A DNA stretch of 64,000 nucleotides, from NCBI RefSeq assembly GCF_000497445.1, contig NZ_CM002285.1, positions 987,802 to 1,051,801 on the forward strand. The letters run 5' to 3'. The position numbers and the translations under genes were made by a program. Numbering within the stretch: position 1 is the stretch's first letter; each line of letters begins with the position of its first letter. This document shows positions 42,035 to 51,364 of this stretch, piece after piece. The notes beneath the pieces were generated by a model that did not search any database, had not been told where the DNA came from, and saw only the letters and a program-made list of their open reading frames with translations. The stretch comes from Streptomyces roseochromogenus subsp. oscitans DS 12.976 (lineage in GTDB: Bacteria; Actinomycetota; Actinomycetes; Streptomycetales; Streptomycetaceae).

Positions 42035-43456
42035 ATGCCGACCGACCCTACCGCCGGGCTCGTGGAGACCCGGCGTGCGCTCGCCGCCGGGGAGGTGACC
42101 TCCCGTGCTCTGGTGGAGCGGGCGCTGGCCCGGATCGAGGCCACCCAGGGGACGTTGAACGCCTTCCGGATCGTGCGGGCCGAGGCTGCGCTCGCCGAAG
42201 CGGACGCCGCCGACCGGGAGTTGGCATCCGGTGCGCGGCGCCCGCTGCTCGGGGTGCCGGTGGCGGTGAAGGACGACATGGACGTGGCCGGGGAGCCGAC
42301 CGCGTTCGGCTGTCCGGGCACGTTCCCGCCGGTCACCGAGGACGGGGAGGCGGTACGACGGCTGCGCGCGGCCGGTGCCGTGATCGTCGGCAAGACCAAC
42401 ACATGCGAGCTGGGGCAGTGGCCGTTCACCGAGGGCCCGGCGTTCGGGGACACCCGCAATCCCTGGCACACCGGGCACACGCCCGGGGGTTCGTCCGGGG
42501 GCTCGGCCGCCGCCGTCGCCGCCGGGCTGATCCCCGCCGCGCTCGGCTCCGACGGCGCCGGCTCGGTGCGCATACCGGCGTCGTGGACCGGTCTGATCGG
42601 CATCAAGCCGCAGCGCGGCCGCATCTCGACCTGGCCGCACGGCGAGTCCTTCCAGGGCATCACGGTCAACGGCACCCTCGCCCGGACGGTCGCCGACGCG
42701 GCCCTGCTGCTGGATGCGGCGAGCGGCAACCACGTCCGGGACCCGCACCGGCCGGCCGCGCTGACGGTGGCGGACTCGGTCGGCCGCGACCCGGGCCGGC
42801 TGCGCATCGCCCTCTCCCTGAAGCCTCCGTTCACCGCCGTACCGGCCCGGCTGCACCCGGAGATCCGCACTCGGGTCGTCCAACTCGCCGACAGGCTGGC
42901 CGCGTTGGGGCACGAGGTGGAGGAGGCCGATCCGCCGTACGGGCAGATCGGGCTGACCTTCGTGCCGCGCGCCACCGCCGGGATCGCCGAGCGGGTCCGC
43001 GAGGCCCCCGATCCGGCGCTGCTCGATCCGCGCACCCGGGACGCGGCCCGGCTCGGCCGGCTGCTCGGCGGGGCCCCGCTGCGGGCGGCCCGGCGCGCCG
43101 AGGCGGTGCTGCACCGGCGCATCGGCGGGTTCTTCGGGCGTTACGACGTGATCCTCGCGCCTACGACGGCCGCTCCCCCGCCCCCGATCGGCGCCCTGTA
43201 CCGGCTGCGCGGGCTGGCCACGGACCGCGCGATGATCGCCGCCTGTCCGTACGCCTGGCCGTGGAACGTGCTGGGCTGGCCGGGGGTGAACGTGCCCGCC
43301 GGGTTCGTCCGTGACGGTCTGCCCGTGGGTGCGCAGCTGCTCGGCCCCGCCGACAGCGAACCGCTGCTGGTGTCCGTCGCCGCCCAGTTGGAGGCGGAGC
43401 TGCGCTGGCAGGAACGGTGGCCGCCGGAGCCCGCCTCGGCAACGCGGGCCGCCTGA
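42035..43456 (+). CDS. Amidase (amidase signature family)
   Basis: A 473-residue amidase-signature enzyme. LLGVPVAVKDDMDVAG contains the catalytic Lys79, TPGGSSGGSAAAVAAG the cis-Ser (Ser154 region), and GSDGAGSVRIPASWTGLIGIKP the nucleophile Ser177, the Ser-cisSer-Lys triad of the family. It hydrolyses or transfers amides; the substrate cannot be predicted, and the sequence lacks the GatA context (no gatB/gatC). The start at ATG 42035 follows GGAGG. Confidence 0.87.
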   Translation: MPTDPTAGLVETRRALAAGEVTSRALVERALARIEATQGTLNAFRIVRAEAALAEADAADRELASGARRPLLGVPVAVKDDMDVAGEPTAFGCPGTFPPVTEDGEAVRRLRAAGAVIVGKTNTCELGQWPFTEGPAFGDTRNPWHTGHTPGGSSGGSAAAVAAGLIPAALGSDGAGSVRIPASWTGLIGIKPQRGRISTWPHGESFQGITVNGTLARTVADAALLLDAASGNHVRDPHRPAALTVADSVGRDPGRLRIALSLKPPFTAVPARLHPEIRTRVVQLADRLAALGHEVEEADPPYGQIGLTFVPRATAGIAERVREAPDPALLDPRTRDAARLGRLLGGAPLRAARRAEAVLHRRIGGFFGRYDVILAPTTAAPPPPIGALYRLRGLATDRAMIAACPYAWPWNVLGWPGVNVPAGFVRDGLPVGAQLLGPADSEPLLVSVAAQLEAELRWQERWPPEPASATRAA

Positions 43457-43664
43457 CGGCCCGTTTCGCCCGTACTGCCAAACTGCCCTTGCGGGCCCCG
43501 TCGTCGACTTTACGTAAGTGGCAGACAGGGCTGTCGTGCGTCTTGGCCGTCACCGGGCCGGCCGGACCAACGCGCCCTGCGTCAGGCTCACATGGAGCCG
43601 GTACACCGGCCTTCGACCGTCAGGCGTCCCTTGCTCCCGGGAAGCCACCCACTAGGGTGCCTGC

Positions 43665-44111
43665 GTGACCACGTTTACCGATGAGAACGTCCCCGGCCGG
43701 TACGGCCCCCACGCGACCACCGAGGCCGACCCGCGCGAGGTCGGCCGGGTGCGCACCGAGTACTCCCCTGCCCACGACGGCGACCCCGACCCCGGCGAGA
43801 TCGTGTGGACCTGGGTGCCGTTCGAGGAGAACGACGGCCGGGGCAAGGACCGCCCGGTACTGGTCGTCGCCCGGGAGGCGGCCGGAACCCTGCTCGCTGT
43901 GCAGCTGACCAGCAAGCGGCATAACGGCAACCGGGACTATGTGGCGATCGGCAGCGGGCCGTGGGACCGGTCGGACCGGGACTCGTGGGTGGACGTGGAC
44001 CGCGTGCTGCGGCTGCACGAGAAGGGCATGCGCCGTGAGGCGTGCGCGCTGGACCGGATGCGGTTCAACCTGGTCCGCCAGCGGCTGCACGAGCGCTACG
44101 GCTGGACCTGA
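43665..44111 (+). CDS. PemK/MazF-type toxin-like protein, no antitoxin beside it
   Basis: A 148-residue protein. GEIVWTWVPFEENDGRGKDRPVLVVAREAAGTLLAVQLTSKRHN and DSWVDVDRVLRLHEKGMRREACALDRMRFNLVRQRLHERYG match the PemK/MazF (PF02452) RNase fold, with the conserved RPVLVV strand. A 40-residue Asp/Glu-rich N-terminal extension precedes the domain. MazF proteins cut mRNA, but no antitoxin gene lies next to this one, so it may be a solitary domesticated member. GTG 43665 is used. The 3' end overlaps the convergent macrodomain remnant by 16 bases. Confidence 0.8.
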   Translation: MTTFTDENVPGRYGPHATTEADPREVGRVRTEYSPAHDGDPDPGEIVWTWVPFEENDGRGKDRPVLVVAREAAGTLLAVQLTSKRHNGNRDYVAIGSGPWDRSDRDSWVDVDRVLRLHEKGMRREACALDRMRFNLVRQRLHERYGWT

Positions 44112-44967
44112 CGGGCGTACGACGCACCAGGCCGGGCCTTGACACACCGGGCCGGGCCTTGAGGAAACGCCCGGGCGAACGCCTCCCGCACGACCGCGCC
44201 CGGTGTCCGGTCCAGCACCCCGAACACCACGTGCTCGAAGGTGCGGGCGAACCGGCCGCCGGGGCCGAGCAGCGCCCGGAACGCGTCCGCGACCTGCGCC
44301 GGGTCGTTCTGGAAGACTCCGCAGCCCAGGCGCCGAGCACCAGCCGGCGGTAGACGTGGGCGGCGGCCGTCTCCAGTACCCGTTCGGCCCGTGCCGCGAG
44401 GGCGCCGGGCAGCTCGGCGGCGCGGTCCGGTTCCGTACGCCGTACGACGCCCGCGTTGGGGGCGGCCGCGGTCAGGAAGCCCGCGAGGTACGGCTCGGCC
44501 AGCAGCCGGCCTCGGTCGTCACGGAAGACCGGGACGGCCGGTGAGTGGATCACCCGGTCCGTGTAGAGCGGGTCGCGGTGGGCGCGGTGGTGGTCGTAGA
44601 AGGAGTGGGCCGTCAGCAGGCAGGTGTGCAGCGCGGAGGCGCGGCACAGAGCCTCCTCCTGGGCCTGCGCGCCGTTGAGATAGCCTCCGCCCGGATTCCG
44701 GGCCGAGGCGAAGTTCAGGACCGCGACCGGAGCGGCGGCCAGCCGACGGGCGGCCTCCAGGCTGCTCTCGTCGGTGACCTCGAAGAACGGCTCCACGTCC
44801 GCGTCCGTGGGCACCGGCACCGGCTCGGGGCCGAAGATCCGCGTTCCGGCCCGGGCGGCCTCGATCCGGGCCGCGAGGGACACCTCCTGGCCGTCCGCTG
44901 TGCGATAGCGGCCCGCGGCGACGATCTTTTCCGTCTCCGCGGCGATCCCGCGCAGGCGCGCGCTCAC
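44096..44967 (-). pseudogene. TIGR02452 (PARG-like macrodomain) protein with a single-base frameshift
   Basis: The frame from GTG 44967 encodes LRGIAAETEKIVAAGRYRTADGQEV, VAVLNFASARNPGGGYLNGAQAQEEALCRASALHTCL and VIHSPAVPVFRD, the bacterial PARG-like macrodomain family TIGR02452 (catalytic GGG and EE pair present). At GAWGC the register breaks: three Gs (CCC at 44325-44327) stand where four are expected. The other frame resumes CGVFQNDPAQVADAFRALLGPGGRFARTFEHVVFGVLDRTPGAVVREAFARAF to a TAG at 44096. One base restores an approximately 290-residue enzyme that removes ADP-ribose from proteins. Confidence 0.75.
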
Positions 44968-45245
44968 GGCGCCACCCCCGTGGGCTCCGTGTCCGCGGCC
45001 GGCGCGGTCTCCCCCGTCGTGCTCATGCACGCATCCTGGGTGATGCTGGTGATGCGGTGCAACGGAGTTTCCCGCTCCCGGAACGGTCCGGAAACACGCA
45101 CGGAAACGGAGGTGACCGAACCGGAACGTCCCATGGGGCACCCTTGTGCGAATCGGCTCGAGGGTCTTGGGTGGAACGCAATGCCTGCCCGGCCCAACGA
45201 TCACACCGGGCCGATGGCATGGTGGAGTCTCAGGAGGATCCCGAC

Positions 45246-46604
45246 ATGTCCGATTCACAGAGTGACGGTGGCGACTGTACGGACCACCGCACCGCTGTCA
45301 CCGAAGCCGAGGTGGAGGCCCTGGTCCGGGGCATCTGCTTCAAGACCGGACCGCCCCGCGCGCTCGGTGTCGAACTGGAGTGGCTCATCCATGAGTTGCG
45401 GACGCCGCAGCTCCCCGTGACACCCGAACGACTCGAAACGGTCTACGCGGCACTGCGGGCCGTGCCCCTGCGGTCGCCGCTCAGCGTCGAACCGGGCGGC
45501 CAGCTGGAGTTGAGCTCGCCGCCCGCCGCCTCCCTGATGGAGTGCGTAGGCACGCTCTCCGCCGACCTGGACACCGTCCGCACCGTCCTCGCCACAGAGG
45601 GTCTCGGTCTGGTCGGCATCGGACAAGACCCCTGGCACAGACCCCGCAGGTTCCTGCGCGAGCCGCGCTACGACGCGATGGAGACGTGCCTGGACCGCGC
45701 CGGTCCGGCGGGCCGCCACATGATGTGCGCCTCCGCCTCCGTGCAGGTGTGCGTGGACGCGGGCCACGAGGAACCCGGTCCGCTCGGACACGCGCGCCGC
45801 TGGTGGCTGGCCCACCAGCTGGGGGCGGTCCTGGTGGCCGCGTTCGCCAACTCCCCGCTGCTGGGCCACGAGCCCACGGGCTGGAAGTCCACCCGGCAGC
45901 TGATGTGGATGGAGATCGGCGCCGGCCGCGCGGGCGCTCCCCCGCTGGACGGTGAACCACGGGCCGTCTGGGCCCGGCATGTGCTGGACTCGCCGGTGAT
46001 GTGTGTACGACGGGACAGCGGGCCGTGGGACGTGCCGCAGGGGCTCACCTTCCGGGAGTGGACCCGTTCCCGGTCGCCCCGGCCGCCCACCCGAGCGGAT
46101 CTGGAGTATCACCTCACCACCCTGTTCCCGCCGGTCCGGCCGCGGGGCCATCTGGAACTGCGCATGATCGACGCGCAGCCCGGCGATGACGGCTGGGTCG
46201 TGCCGCTCGCGGTGACGGCGGCGCTGTTCGACGATCCGCAGGCCGCCGAGACTGCCTACCGGAGCGTGAAACCGCTCGCGGAGCGGGCCCTGAACCTGCC
46301 CGCCCCGCACAACCCCCTGTGGACCGACGCGGCCCGGTCCGGGCTCGCCGACCCGGAGCTGCGCGAGGTCGCCGATGTGTGCTTCGCGGCGGCGCTGGAG
46401 GCCCTGCCCCGGCTCGGCGCCACCGACGAGGTGACCGAGGCGGTGGCCGCGTACCGGGACCGCTATGTCGCCCGGGGCCGCTGCCCGGCCGACGACCTGC
46501 TGGACCGCCTGGACCGGCTGGACGGCAGCGAACCACCGCCGTCCCGGCCCGGCCGCGCCGGGGGCACCCCCACCGCCCGCGGGAGGAAGGACATCCGTAC
46601 ATGA
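45246..46604 (+). CDS. egtA: Ergothioneine biosynthesis glutamate-cysteine ligase EgtA
   Basis: A 452-residue GCS2-type ligase: ALGVELEWLIHELRTP (ATP/Glu binding glutamates), LSVEPGGQLELSSPP, GIGQDPWHRPRRFLREPRYDAM and MMCASASVQVCVDAGHE. It forms gamma-glutamylcysteine, the sulfur donor substrate for EgtB. AGGAGG lies before ATG 45246, and the stop overlaps egtB by ATGA. The start of a four-gene operon, divergent from the macrodomain remnant. The last residues (GGTPTARGRKDIRT) contain a GGGGGCACCCCC dyad. Confidence 0.93.
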   Translation: MSDSQSDGGDCTDHRTAVTEAEVEALVRGICFKTGPPRALGVELEWLIHELRTPQLPVTPERLETVYAALRAVPLRSPLSVEPGGQLELSSPPAASLMECVGTLSADLDTVRTVLATEGLGLVGIGQDPWHRPRRFLREPRYDAMETCLDRAGPAGRHMMCASASVQVCVDAGHEEPGPLGHARRWWLAHQLGAVLVAAFANSPLLGHEPTGWKSTRQLMWMEIGAGRAGAPPLDGEPRAVWARHVLDSPVMCVRRDSGPWDVPQGLTFREWTRSRSPRPPTRADLEYHLTTLFPPVRPRGHLELRMIDAQPGDDGWVVPLAVTAALFDDPQAAETAYRSVKPLAERALNLPAPHNPLWTDAARSGLADPELREVADVCFAAALEALPRLGATDEVTEAVAAYRDRYVARGRCPADDLLDRLDRLDGSEPPPSRPGRAGGTPTARGRKDIRT

Positions 46605-47956
46605 CCGCCCCCGAGACCGACACCGCGACGACCCGGACGACAGAGCCGGAAGGTGCGGCCACCGAGGCGCTGCGCGAGCGCGCGCTCGCCTCGCTGACCA
46701 CCGCCCGTGCCCGCACCACGCTGCTGACCAGCTGCGTCGAGGATCCCGACCTCACCGCCCAGCACTCGCCGCTGATGTCCCCGCTGGTGTGGGACCTCGC
46801 GCACATCGGCAACCAGGAGGAGCTGTGGCTGCTCCGGGCGGTCGGCGGCCGGGACGCCATGCGGCCCGAGATCGACGGCCTCTACGACGCCTTCGAGCAT
46901 CCGCGGGCCGAGCGGCCCTCGCTGCCGCTGCTGCCGCCCGCCGAGGCCCGGCACTACGCGGCCGAGGTGCGCGGCCGGGTCATGGACCTGCTCGCGGGCG
47001 CGGAGTTCCACGGCACCCGGCTGACCGAGGCCGGGTTCGCCTTCGGGATGATCGCGCAGCACGAACAGCAGCACGATGAAACCATGCTGATCACCCATCA
47101 GCTGAGAAAGGGCCCGCAGGCCCTGACCGCCCCGGACCCGGAGCCGGCCCCGCTGTTCACCGGCCCGGCCGAAGTCCTGGTCCCCGGCGGCCCGTTCACG
47201 ATGGGCACGTCGGCCGAACCGTGGGCGCTGGACAACGAACGCCCGGCGCACATCCGGGAGGTGGCGCCGTTCTGGATCGACACGACTCCGGTGACGAACG
47301 CGGCGTACCAGGCGTTCATCGCGGACGGCGGCTACGGCACCGAGCGCTGGTGGACGCCGGAGGGCTGGACGCACATCAAGCGGCACTCGATCACGGCGCC
47401 GCAGTTCTGGCGCCGGGACGGCGACCGCTGGCTGCGGCGCCGCTTCGGGGTGACCGAGGCGGTGCCGCCCGACGAGCCGGTGCTGCATGTGTGCTGGTAC
47501 GAGGCCGACGCCTACGCCCGCTGGGCCGGGCGCCGGCTGCCCACCGAGACGGAGTGGGAGAAGGCCGCCCGGCACGACCCGGCCACCGGCCGCTCGATGC
47601 GCTACCCATGGGGCGACGCGGACCCGGCGCCGGAACACGCCAACCTGGGCCAGCGGCACCTTCGGCCCGCCCCCGCCGGCAGCTATCCCGCCGGTGAATC
47701 CCCGCTCGGCGTACGGCAGTTGATCGGTGATGTGTGGGAGTGGACGGCGAGCGACTTCCTGCCGTATCCGGGGTTCCGGCCCTTCCCGTACAAGGAGTAC
47801 TCGGAGGTGTTCTTCGGCTCCGAGCACAAGGTGCTGCGCGGCGGTTCGTTCGCCGTGGACCCGGTGGCCTGCCGTGGCACGTTCCGCAACTGGGACTATC
47901 CGATCCGGCGGCAGATCTTCTCCGGGTTCCGCACCGCACGTTCGGAGGCCGTCTGA
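46601..47956 (+). CDS. egtB: Ergothioneine biosynthesis sulfoxide synthase EgtB
   Basis: A 451-residue non-haem iron enzyme. The N-terminal DinB-like domain has SPLVWDLAHIGNQEELWLLR and MIAQHEQQHDETM, which supply the iron-binding histidines. The C-terminal FGE-sulfatase domain contains GGPFTMGTSAEPWALDNERPAH, CWYEADAYARWAGRRLPTETEWEKAAR and DVWEWTASDFLPYPGF. It joins gamma-glutamylcysteine to hercynine with oxygen. The stop overlaps the egtC ATG (TGATG). Confidence 0.95.
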   Translation: MTAPETDTATTRTTEPEGAATEALRERALASLTTARARTTLLTSCVEDPDLTAQHSPLMSPLVWDLAHIGNQEELWLLRAVGGRDAMRPEIDGLYDAFEHPRAERPSLPLLPPAEARHYAAEVRGRVMDLLAGAEFHGTRLTEAGFAFGMIAQHEQQHDETMLITHQLRKGPQALTAPDPEPAPLFTGPAEVLVPGGPFTMGTSAEPWALDNERPAHIREVAPFWIDTTPVTNAAYQAFIADGGYGTERWWTPEGWTHIKRHSITAPQFWRRDGDRWLRRRFGVTEAVPPDEPVLHVCWYEADAYARWAGRRLPTETEWEKAARHDPATGRSMRYPWGDADPAPEHANLGQRHLRPAPAGSYPAGESPLGVRQLIGDVWEWTASDFLPYPGFRPFPYKEYSEVFFGSEHKVLRGGSFAVDPVACRGTFRNWDYPIRRQIFSGFRTARSEAV

Positions 47957-48735
47957 TGTGCCGTCATCTCGCCTATCTGGGGCCCGAGGAGCCGCTCGGC
48001 CGGCTTCTCGTCGAGCCCCCGCACAGTCTGGTGCGCCAGTCGTGGGAGCCGCAGCGACAGCGCTCCGGGACCGTCAACGCCGATGGTTTCGGGGTGGGTT
48101 GGTACGCCCCCGGCGACCCCGTCCCGGCGCGCTACCGGCGGGCCGGGCCGATCTGGGCCGACCTGTCCTTCACCGACCTGGCGCGGGTGGTGCGCTCCGG
48201 CGCGGTGCTCGCCGCCGTACGGGACGCGACGGCCGCGACCCCTGACGGCGAGGCCGCCGCGGCGCCCTTCGCGTCGGGGCGGTGGCTGTTCAGCCACAAC
48301 GGCGCCGTCGCGGGCTGGCCCGACTCGGCGGCCCCGCTGGTGTCCGAGCTGCCCCCGGTCGAGCTGCTGTCGCTGGAGGCCCGTACCGACTCGGCGTTCG
48401 TCTGGGCGCTGGTCCTGCACCGGCTGCGCTCCGGCGACGAGCTGGACCAAGCCCTCGGCGAAACGGTTCTTCAGCTGGCCGGGGCAGCCCCGGCCTCCCG
48501 GCTCAACCTGCTGCTGACCGACGGCACGACGATCGCCGCCACCGCCTGGGGCGACAGCCTCTGGTACCGCACGGAGCCCGGCCGGAGCACGGTCGTGGCC
48601 TCCGAGCCGTACGACGACGATCCGCACTGGCAGGAGGTCCCCGACCGCACCCTGCTCACCGCGAGCCGCGCCGGCGTGCTGCTCGCCCCACTGGAGGAAC
48701 CGGCGTCCGCACCATCCAAGGAGCCCTGTACGTGA
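47956..48735 (+). CDS. egtC: Ergothioneine biosynthesis gamma-glutamyl hydrolase EgtC
   Basis: A 259-residue class II glutamine amidotransferase-like protein whose second residue is the nucleophile Cys (MCRHLAYLGP). NADGFGVGWY and WLFSHNGAVAGW are the glutamine-site loops. It removes the glutamate from the hercynyl-gamma-glutamylcysteine sulfoxide. It is fully embedded in the operon: TGATG with egtB and GTGA with egtD. Confidence 0.94.
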   Translation: MCRHLAYLGPEEPLGRLLVEPPHSLVRQSWEPQRQRSGTVNADGFGVGWYAPGDPVPARYRRAGPIWADLSFTDLARVVRSGAVLAAVRDATAATPDGEAAAAPFASGRWLFSHNGAVAGWPDSAAPLVSELPPVELLSLEARTDSAFVWALVLHRLRSGDELDQALGETVLQLAGAAPASRLNLLLTDGTTIAATAWGDSLWYRTEPGRSTVVASEPYDDDPHWQEVPDRTLLTASRAGVLLAPLEEPASAPSKEPCT

Positions 48736-49691
48736 GCCCCCTTCTTGTCACCCGCACCCTCCCCGAGGACGCGACGGACGCCGCGCTGCGCGCCGACGTC
48801 CTGCGCGGTCTCACCGTCCAGCCCAAGTGGCTGCCGCCCAAGTGGTTCTACGACGCGCGCGGCAGCGAACTGTTCGAGCAGATCACCGAACTGCCCGAGT
48901 ACTACCCCACCCGCGCCGAGCGGGAGATCCTGGCCACCAGGTCCGGCGAGATCGCCGCGGCGAGCGGCGCCCGTACGCTGATCGAACTCGGCTCGGGCTC
49001 CTCGGAGAAGACCCGCTATCTCCTCGAGGCGCTCGCGCCCTCGGCGTACGTCCCGGTGGACGTCAGCGAGAGCGCCCTCACCCAGGCCGGGCAGGCCCTC
49101 GTCGAGGACCACCCGGACCTCGAAGTCCATGCGCTCATCGCCGACTTCACCGCCCCGCTCACCCTGCCCGCCACCCCCGGACCCCGGCTGCTGGCGTTCC
49201 TCGGCGGCACGATCGGCAACCTGCTGCCCGACGAGCGCGCGAAGTTCCTGTTCTCCGTGCGCTCGCTGCTCGCGCCGGGCGACGGACTGCTCCTCGGCAC
49301 GGACCTGGTCAAGGACGAGCGGGTGCTGGTCCGGGCGTACGACGACGCGGCCGGGGTGACGGCCGCGTTCAACAAGAACGTGCTGGCCGTCGTCGACCGC
49401 GAACTCGGCGCCGACTTCGACCCGGACGCCTTCGACCATGTGGCGCTGTGGGACCCCGAGCAGGAGTGGATCGAGATGCGGCTGCGCTCGCGTGTCGCGC
49501 AGACCGTCAAGGTGCCCGCGCTGGACCTCGCCGTGGACTTCGCGGCGGGCGAGGAACTGCGCACCGAGGTGTCGGCCAAGTTCCGCAACGACGGCGTGTC
49601 CGCCGAACTGGCCGTCGCCGGGCTGGAGTTGACTCATTGGTGGACGGACGCAGAGGGCCGCTTCGCACTGTCGCTGAGCGTGGTGCGCTGA
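48732..49691 (+). CDS. egtD: L-histidine N-alpha-methyltransferase EgtD
   Basis: A 319-residue SAM methyltransferase of the EgtD family: PKWFYDARGSELFEQITELPEYYPTRAE (histidine-site signature), TLIELGSGSSEKTRYLLEAL (SAM motif I), YVPVDVSESALTQA, LLAFLGGTIGNLLPDERAKFL and AAFNKNVLAVVDRELGADFDPDAFDHVALWD. It trimethylates histidine to hercynine, the first committed step. GTG 48732 overlaps the egtC stop. No egtE lyase gene follows. Confidence 0.95.
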   Translation: MSPLLVTRTLPEDATDAALRADVLRGLTVQPKWLPPKWFYDARGSELFEQITELPEYYPTRAEREILATRSGEIAAASGARTLIELGSGSSEKTRYLLEALAPSAYVPVDVSESALTQAGQALVEDHPDLEVHALIADFTAPLTLPATPGPRLLAFLGGTIGNLLPDERAKFLFSVRSLLAPGDGLLLGTDLVKDERVLVRAYDDAAGVTAAFNKNVLAVVDRELGADFDPDAFDHVALWDPEQEWIEMRLRSRVAQTVKVPALDLAVDFAAGEELRTEVSAKFRNDGVSAELAVAGLELTHWWTDAEGRFALSLSVVR

Positions 49692-49692
49692 G

Positions 49693-50946
49693 TCAGACGT
49701 CCGGCGTGAGCTTCTCGGTGATCTCGGCGGAGGCCCGGCGGGCCTCCGTAGCCGGGTCCGCTCCGTTCAGCACCCGGGTCATGTACTCCTTGATCGGGTT
49801 GTCGGCCTCGACGTCGGCCCACTGAGGAGTGCTGGGGGTCGCCCGGCCGTGCGCCGCGCCCGCGGCCATGGCGGCGACCCCCTCCTCGCCCGCGACGGCG
49901 CTCGCCAGCGTGGTCTTGTTGGGCACGTAGTTCATGGTGCGGGCGAGTTCGGTGGCCCACTTGGCGCCGGTGAGCGCCCCGACGACGGCGGTCGCGGCGA
50001 ACTGGTCCTTGGTGTGGTCCGGGATGACGAGGTCGGAGCCGCCGGTGAACACGGTGCCCGGCCGTGCGGCGGTCTTCCCGGGCACCGGGAAGAAGCCCAG
50101 CTCGCCCTTCAGGTCCGGGTTCTGCCGCACGATCGCCTGGGCGAGCCCCGGTACGGCGACGATCTGCGCCACCTTGCCGCCGGCGAACACCCCGGCCTGG
50201 GGCGGGTGTTCCTCGTCGGTGCCCGCCGGGCCCCGGCCCAGCGCCCGCAGCCGCCGGTAGAAGTCCATGCCGCGCAGCGCGGCCGGGCTGTCGAGGGCGC
50301 CCTCCCACTTGTAGTCCTTCTGCCGGGCGAGGTCGCCGCCCTCGTCCCAGATGAACCCGGAGAGGGTGTACCAGTCCTGTCCGGCTAGGTAAATACCTTG
50401 ATTCCCGCCGGAGTTGAGCCTTTCCGTGTCGGCGAGCCACTCCTCGCGGGTCTTCGGCGGACGGGCGATGCCGGCGGCCTCGAACAGGTCCTTGCGGTAG
50501 ATGACGACGCGGTTGGCCGCGTACCAGGGAATGCCGTACTGCGCGTTGCCGTCCTTGCCGGGCTCGGCGAGGCCGGGCAGCCACTGGTCCTTGCCCCAGT
50601 CGCGCATCGACTCCAGCGTGAGGTCGGCGAGCCGGCCGCCGTCGGCGTACAGCGGCACCTGGGTGTTGCCGACCTCGATGACGTCGGGTCCGTCGCCGGA
50701 GTCGTCCGTGAGCGCCCTGCGGACCTTGCCGACGATGCCGGTCCAGTCCTGGATGCGGATGTCGAGGCGCAGATCCTCGTGCGTGTGCTCGAAGTCGTCG
50801 GTGAAGCGCTGGAGAAAGTCCTTGGAAGCGCTGTCCTTCATCAGCCATACGGTGACCGTCTTGCGCTCATGCTCGCCCGGGAGCATTCCGCAGGCGCTCA
50901 CGAGGGAACCGGTGACACACACGAGGGCGAGCAGACGACGTCTCAC
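49693..50946 (-). CDS. Sugar ABC transporter substrate-binding lipoprotein (orphan)
   Basis: A 417-residue extracellular solute-binding protein (family 1). RRRLLALVCVTGSLVSACG is a lipoprotein signal with lipobox S-A-C, so the mature protein starts at Cys. VTVWLMKDSASKDFLQRFTDDFEHTHEDLRL, DVIEVGNTQVPLYADGGRLADL and YGIPWYAANRVVIYRKDLFEAAGI are typical of sugar-binding proteins. No permease or ATPase lies nearby, so it must work with a distant transporter or a multi-use MsiK-type ATPase. GTG 50946 is set by AGGA upstream. Ends two bases past the egtD stop on the opposite strand. Confidence 0.87.
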   Translation of the reverse strand: MRRRLLALVCVTGSLVSACGMLPGEHERKTVTVWLMKDSASKDFLQRFTDDFEHTHEDLRLDIRIQDWTGIVGKVRRALTDDSGDGPDVIEVGNTQVPLYADGGRLADLTLESMRDWGKDQWLPGLAEPGKDGNAQYGIPWYAANRVVIYRKDLFEAAGIARPPKTREEWLADTERLNSGGNQGIYLAGQDWYTLSGFIWDEGGDLARQKDYKWEGALDSPAALRGMDFYRRLRALGRGPAGTDEEHPPQAGVFAGGKVAQIVAVPGLAQAIVRQNPDLKGELGFFPVPGKTAARPGTVFTGGSDLVIPDHTKDQFAATAVVGALTGAKWATELARTMNYVPNKTTLASAVAGEEGVAAMAAGAAHGRATPSTPQWADVEADNPIKEYMTRVLNGADPATEARRASAEITEKLTPDV

Positions 50947-51126
50947 GAAGGGTCCTGTTCTGTCTGGCAAAGGGTGCGGACAGGGGCGGGGGCCCGACGT
51001 GGGGGGACGAGCGGGAGGCTCGTACGGGTGTGCTGGATTTTGGTATGGACCAATGCGGAGGTCAAGGGGCGGGCAGGGCCGGGATGGGGCACGGTGGAGG
51101 GTGGCGTGACACGAGAGGAGCACCTC

Positions 51127-51342
51127 ATGTCGAATCACACCTACCGGGTTACCGAGATCGTCGGCACCTCGCACGAAGGCATCGACCAGGCCATTCGCAA
51201 CGGCATCGCGCGCGCCGACCAGACCCTGCGCAACCTGGACTGGTTCGAGGTGACAGAAGTGCGCGGCCAGATCGAGAACGGGCGGATCGAGCACTACCAA
51301 GTGGGACTCAAGGTGGGCTTCCGCATCGAGGACGAGACCTGA
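51127..51342 (+). CDS. Dodecin
   Basis: A 71-residue flavin-storage protein: TYRVTEIVGTSHEGIDQAIRNGIARADQTLRNLDWFEVTEVRGQIENGRIEHYQVGLKVGFRIED is the complete dodecin fold with the flavin-stacking Trp39. Twelve copies assemble into a hollow shell that binds riboflavin, FMN or CoA. GAGAGGAGC precedes ATG 51127. It is monocistronic. Confidence 0.95.
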   Translation: MSNHTYRVTEIVGTSHEGIDQAIRNGIARADQTLRNLDWFEVTEVRGQIENGRIEHYQVGLKVGFRIEDET

Positions 51343-51364
51343 TGCGGGCCGATGCGTTCGCCCC

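Noticed and set aside
44964..45026. A 20-codon frame (MSTTGETAPAADTEPTGVAP) overlapping the macrodomain start
   Set aside because: Could be a leader peptide, but nothing conserved or attenuator-like supports it.
50380..50405. AT-rich patch with rare codons inside the sugar-binding lipoprotein as an insertion scar
   Set aside because: The reading frame and protein motifs continue undisturbed across it.
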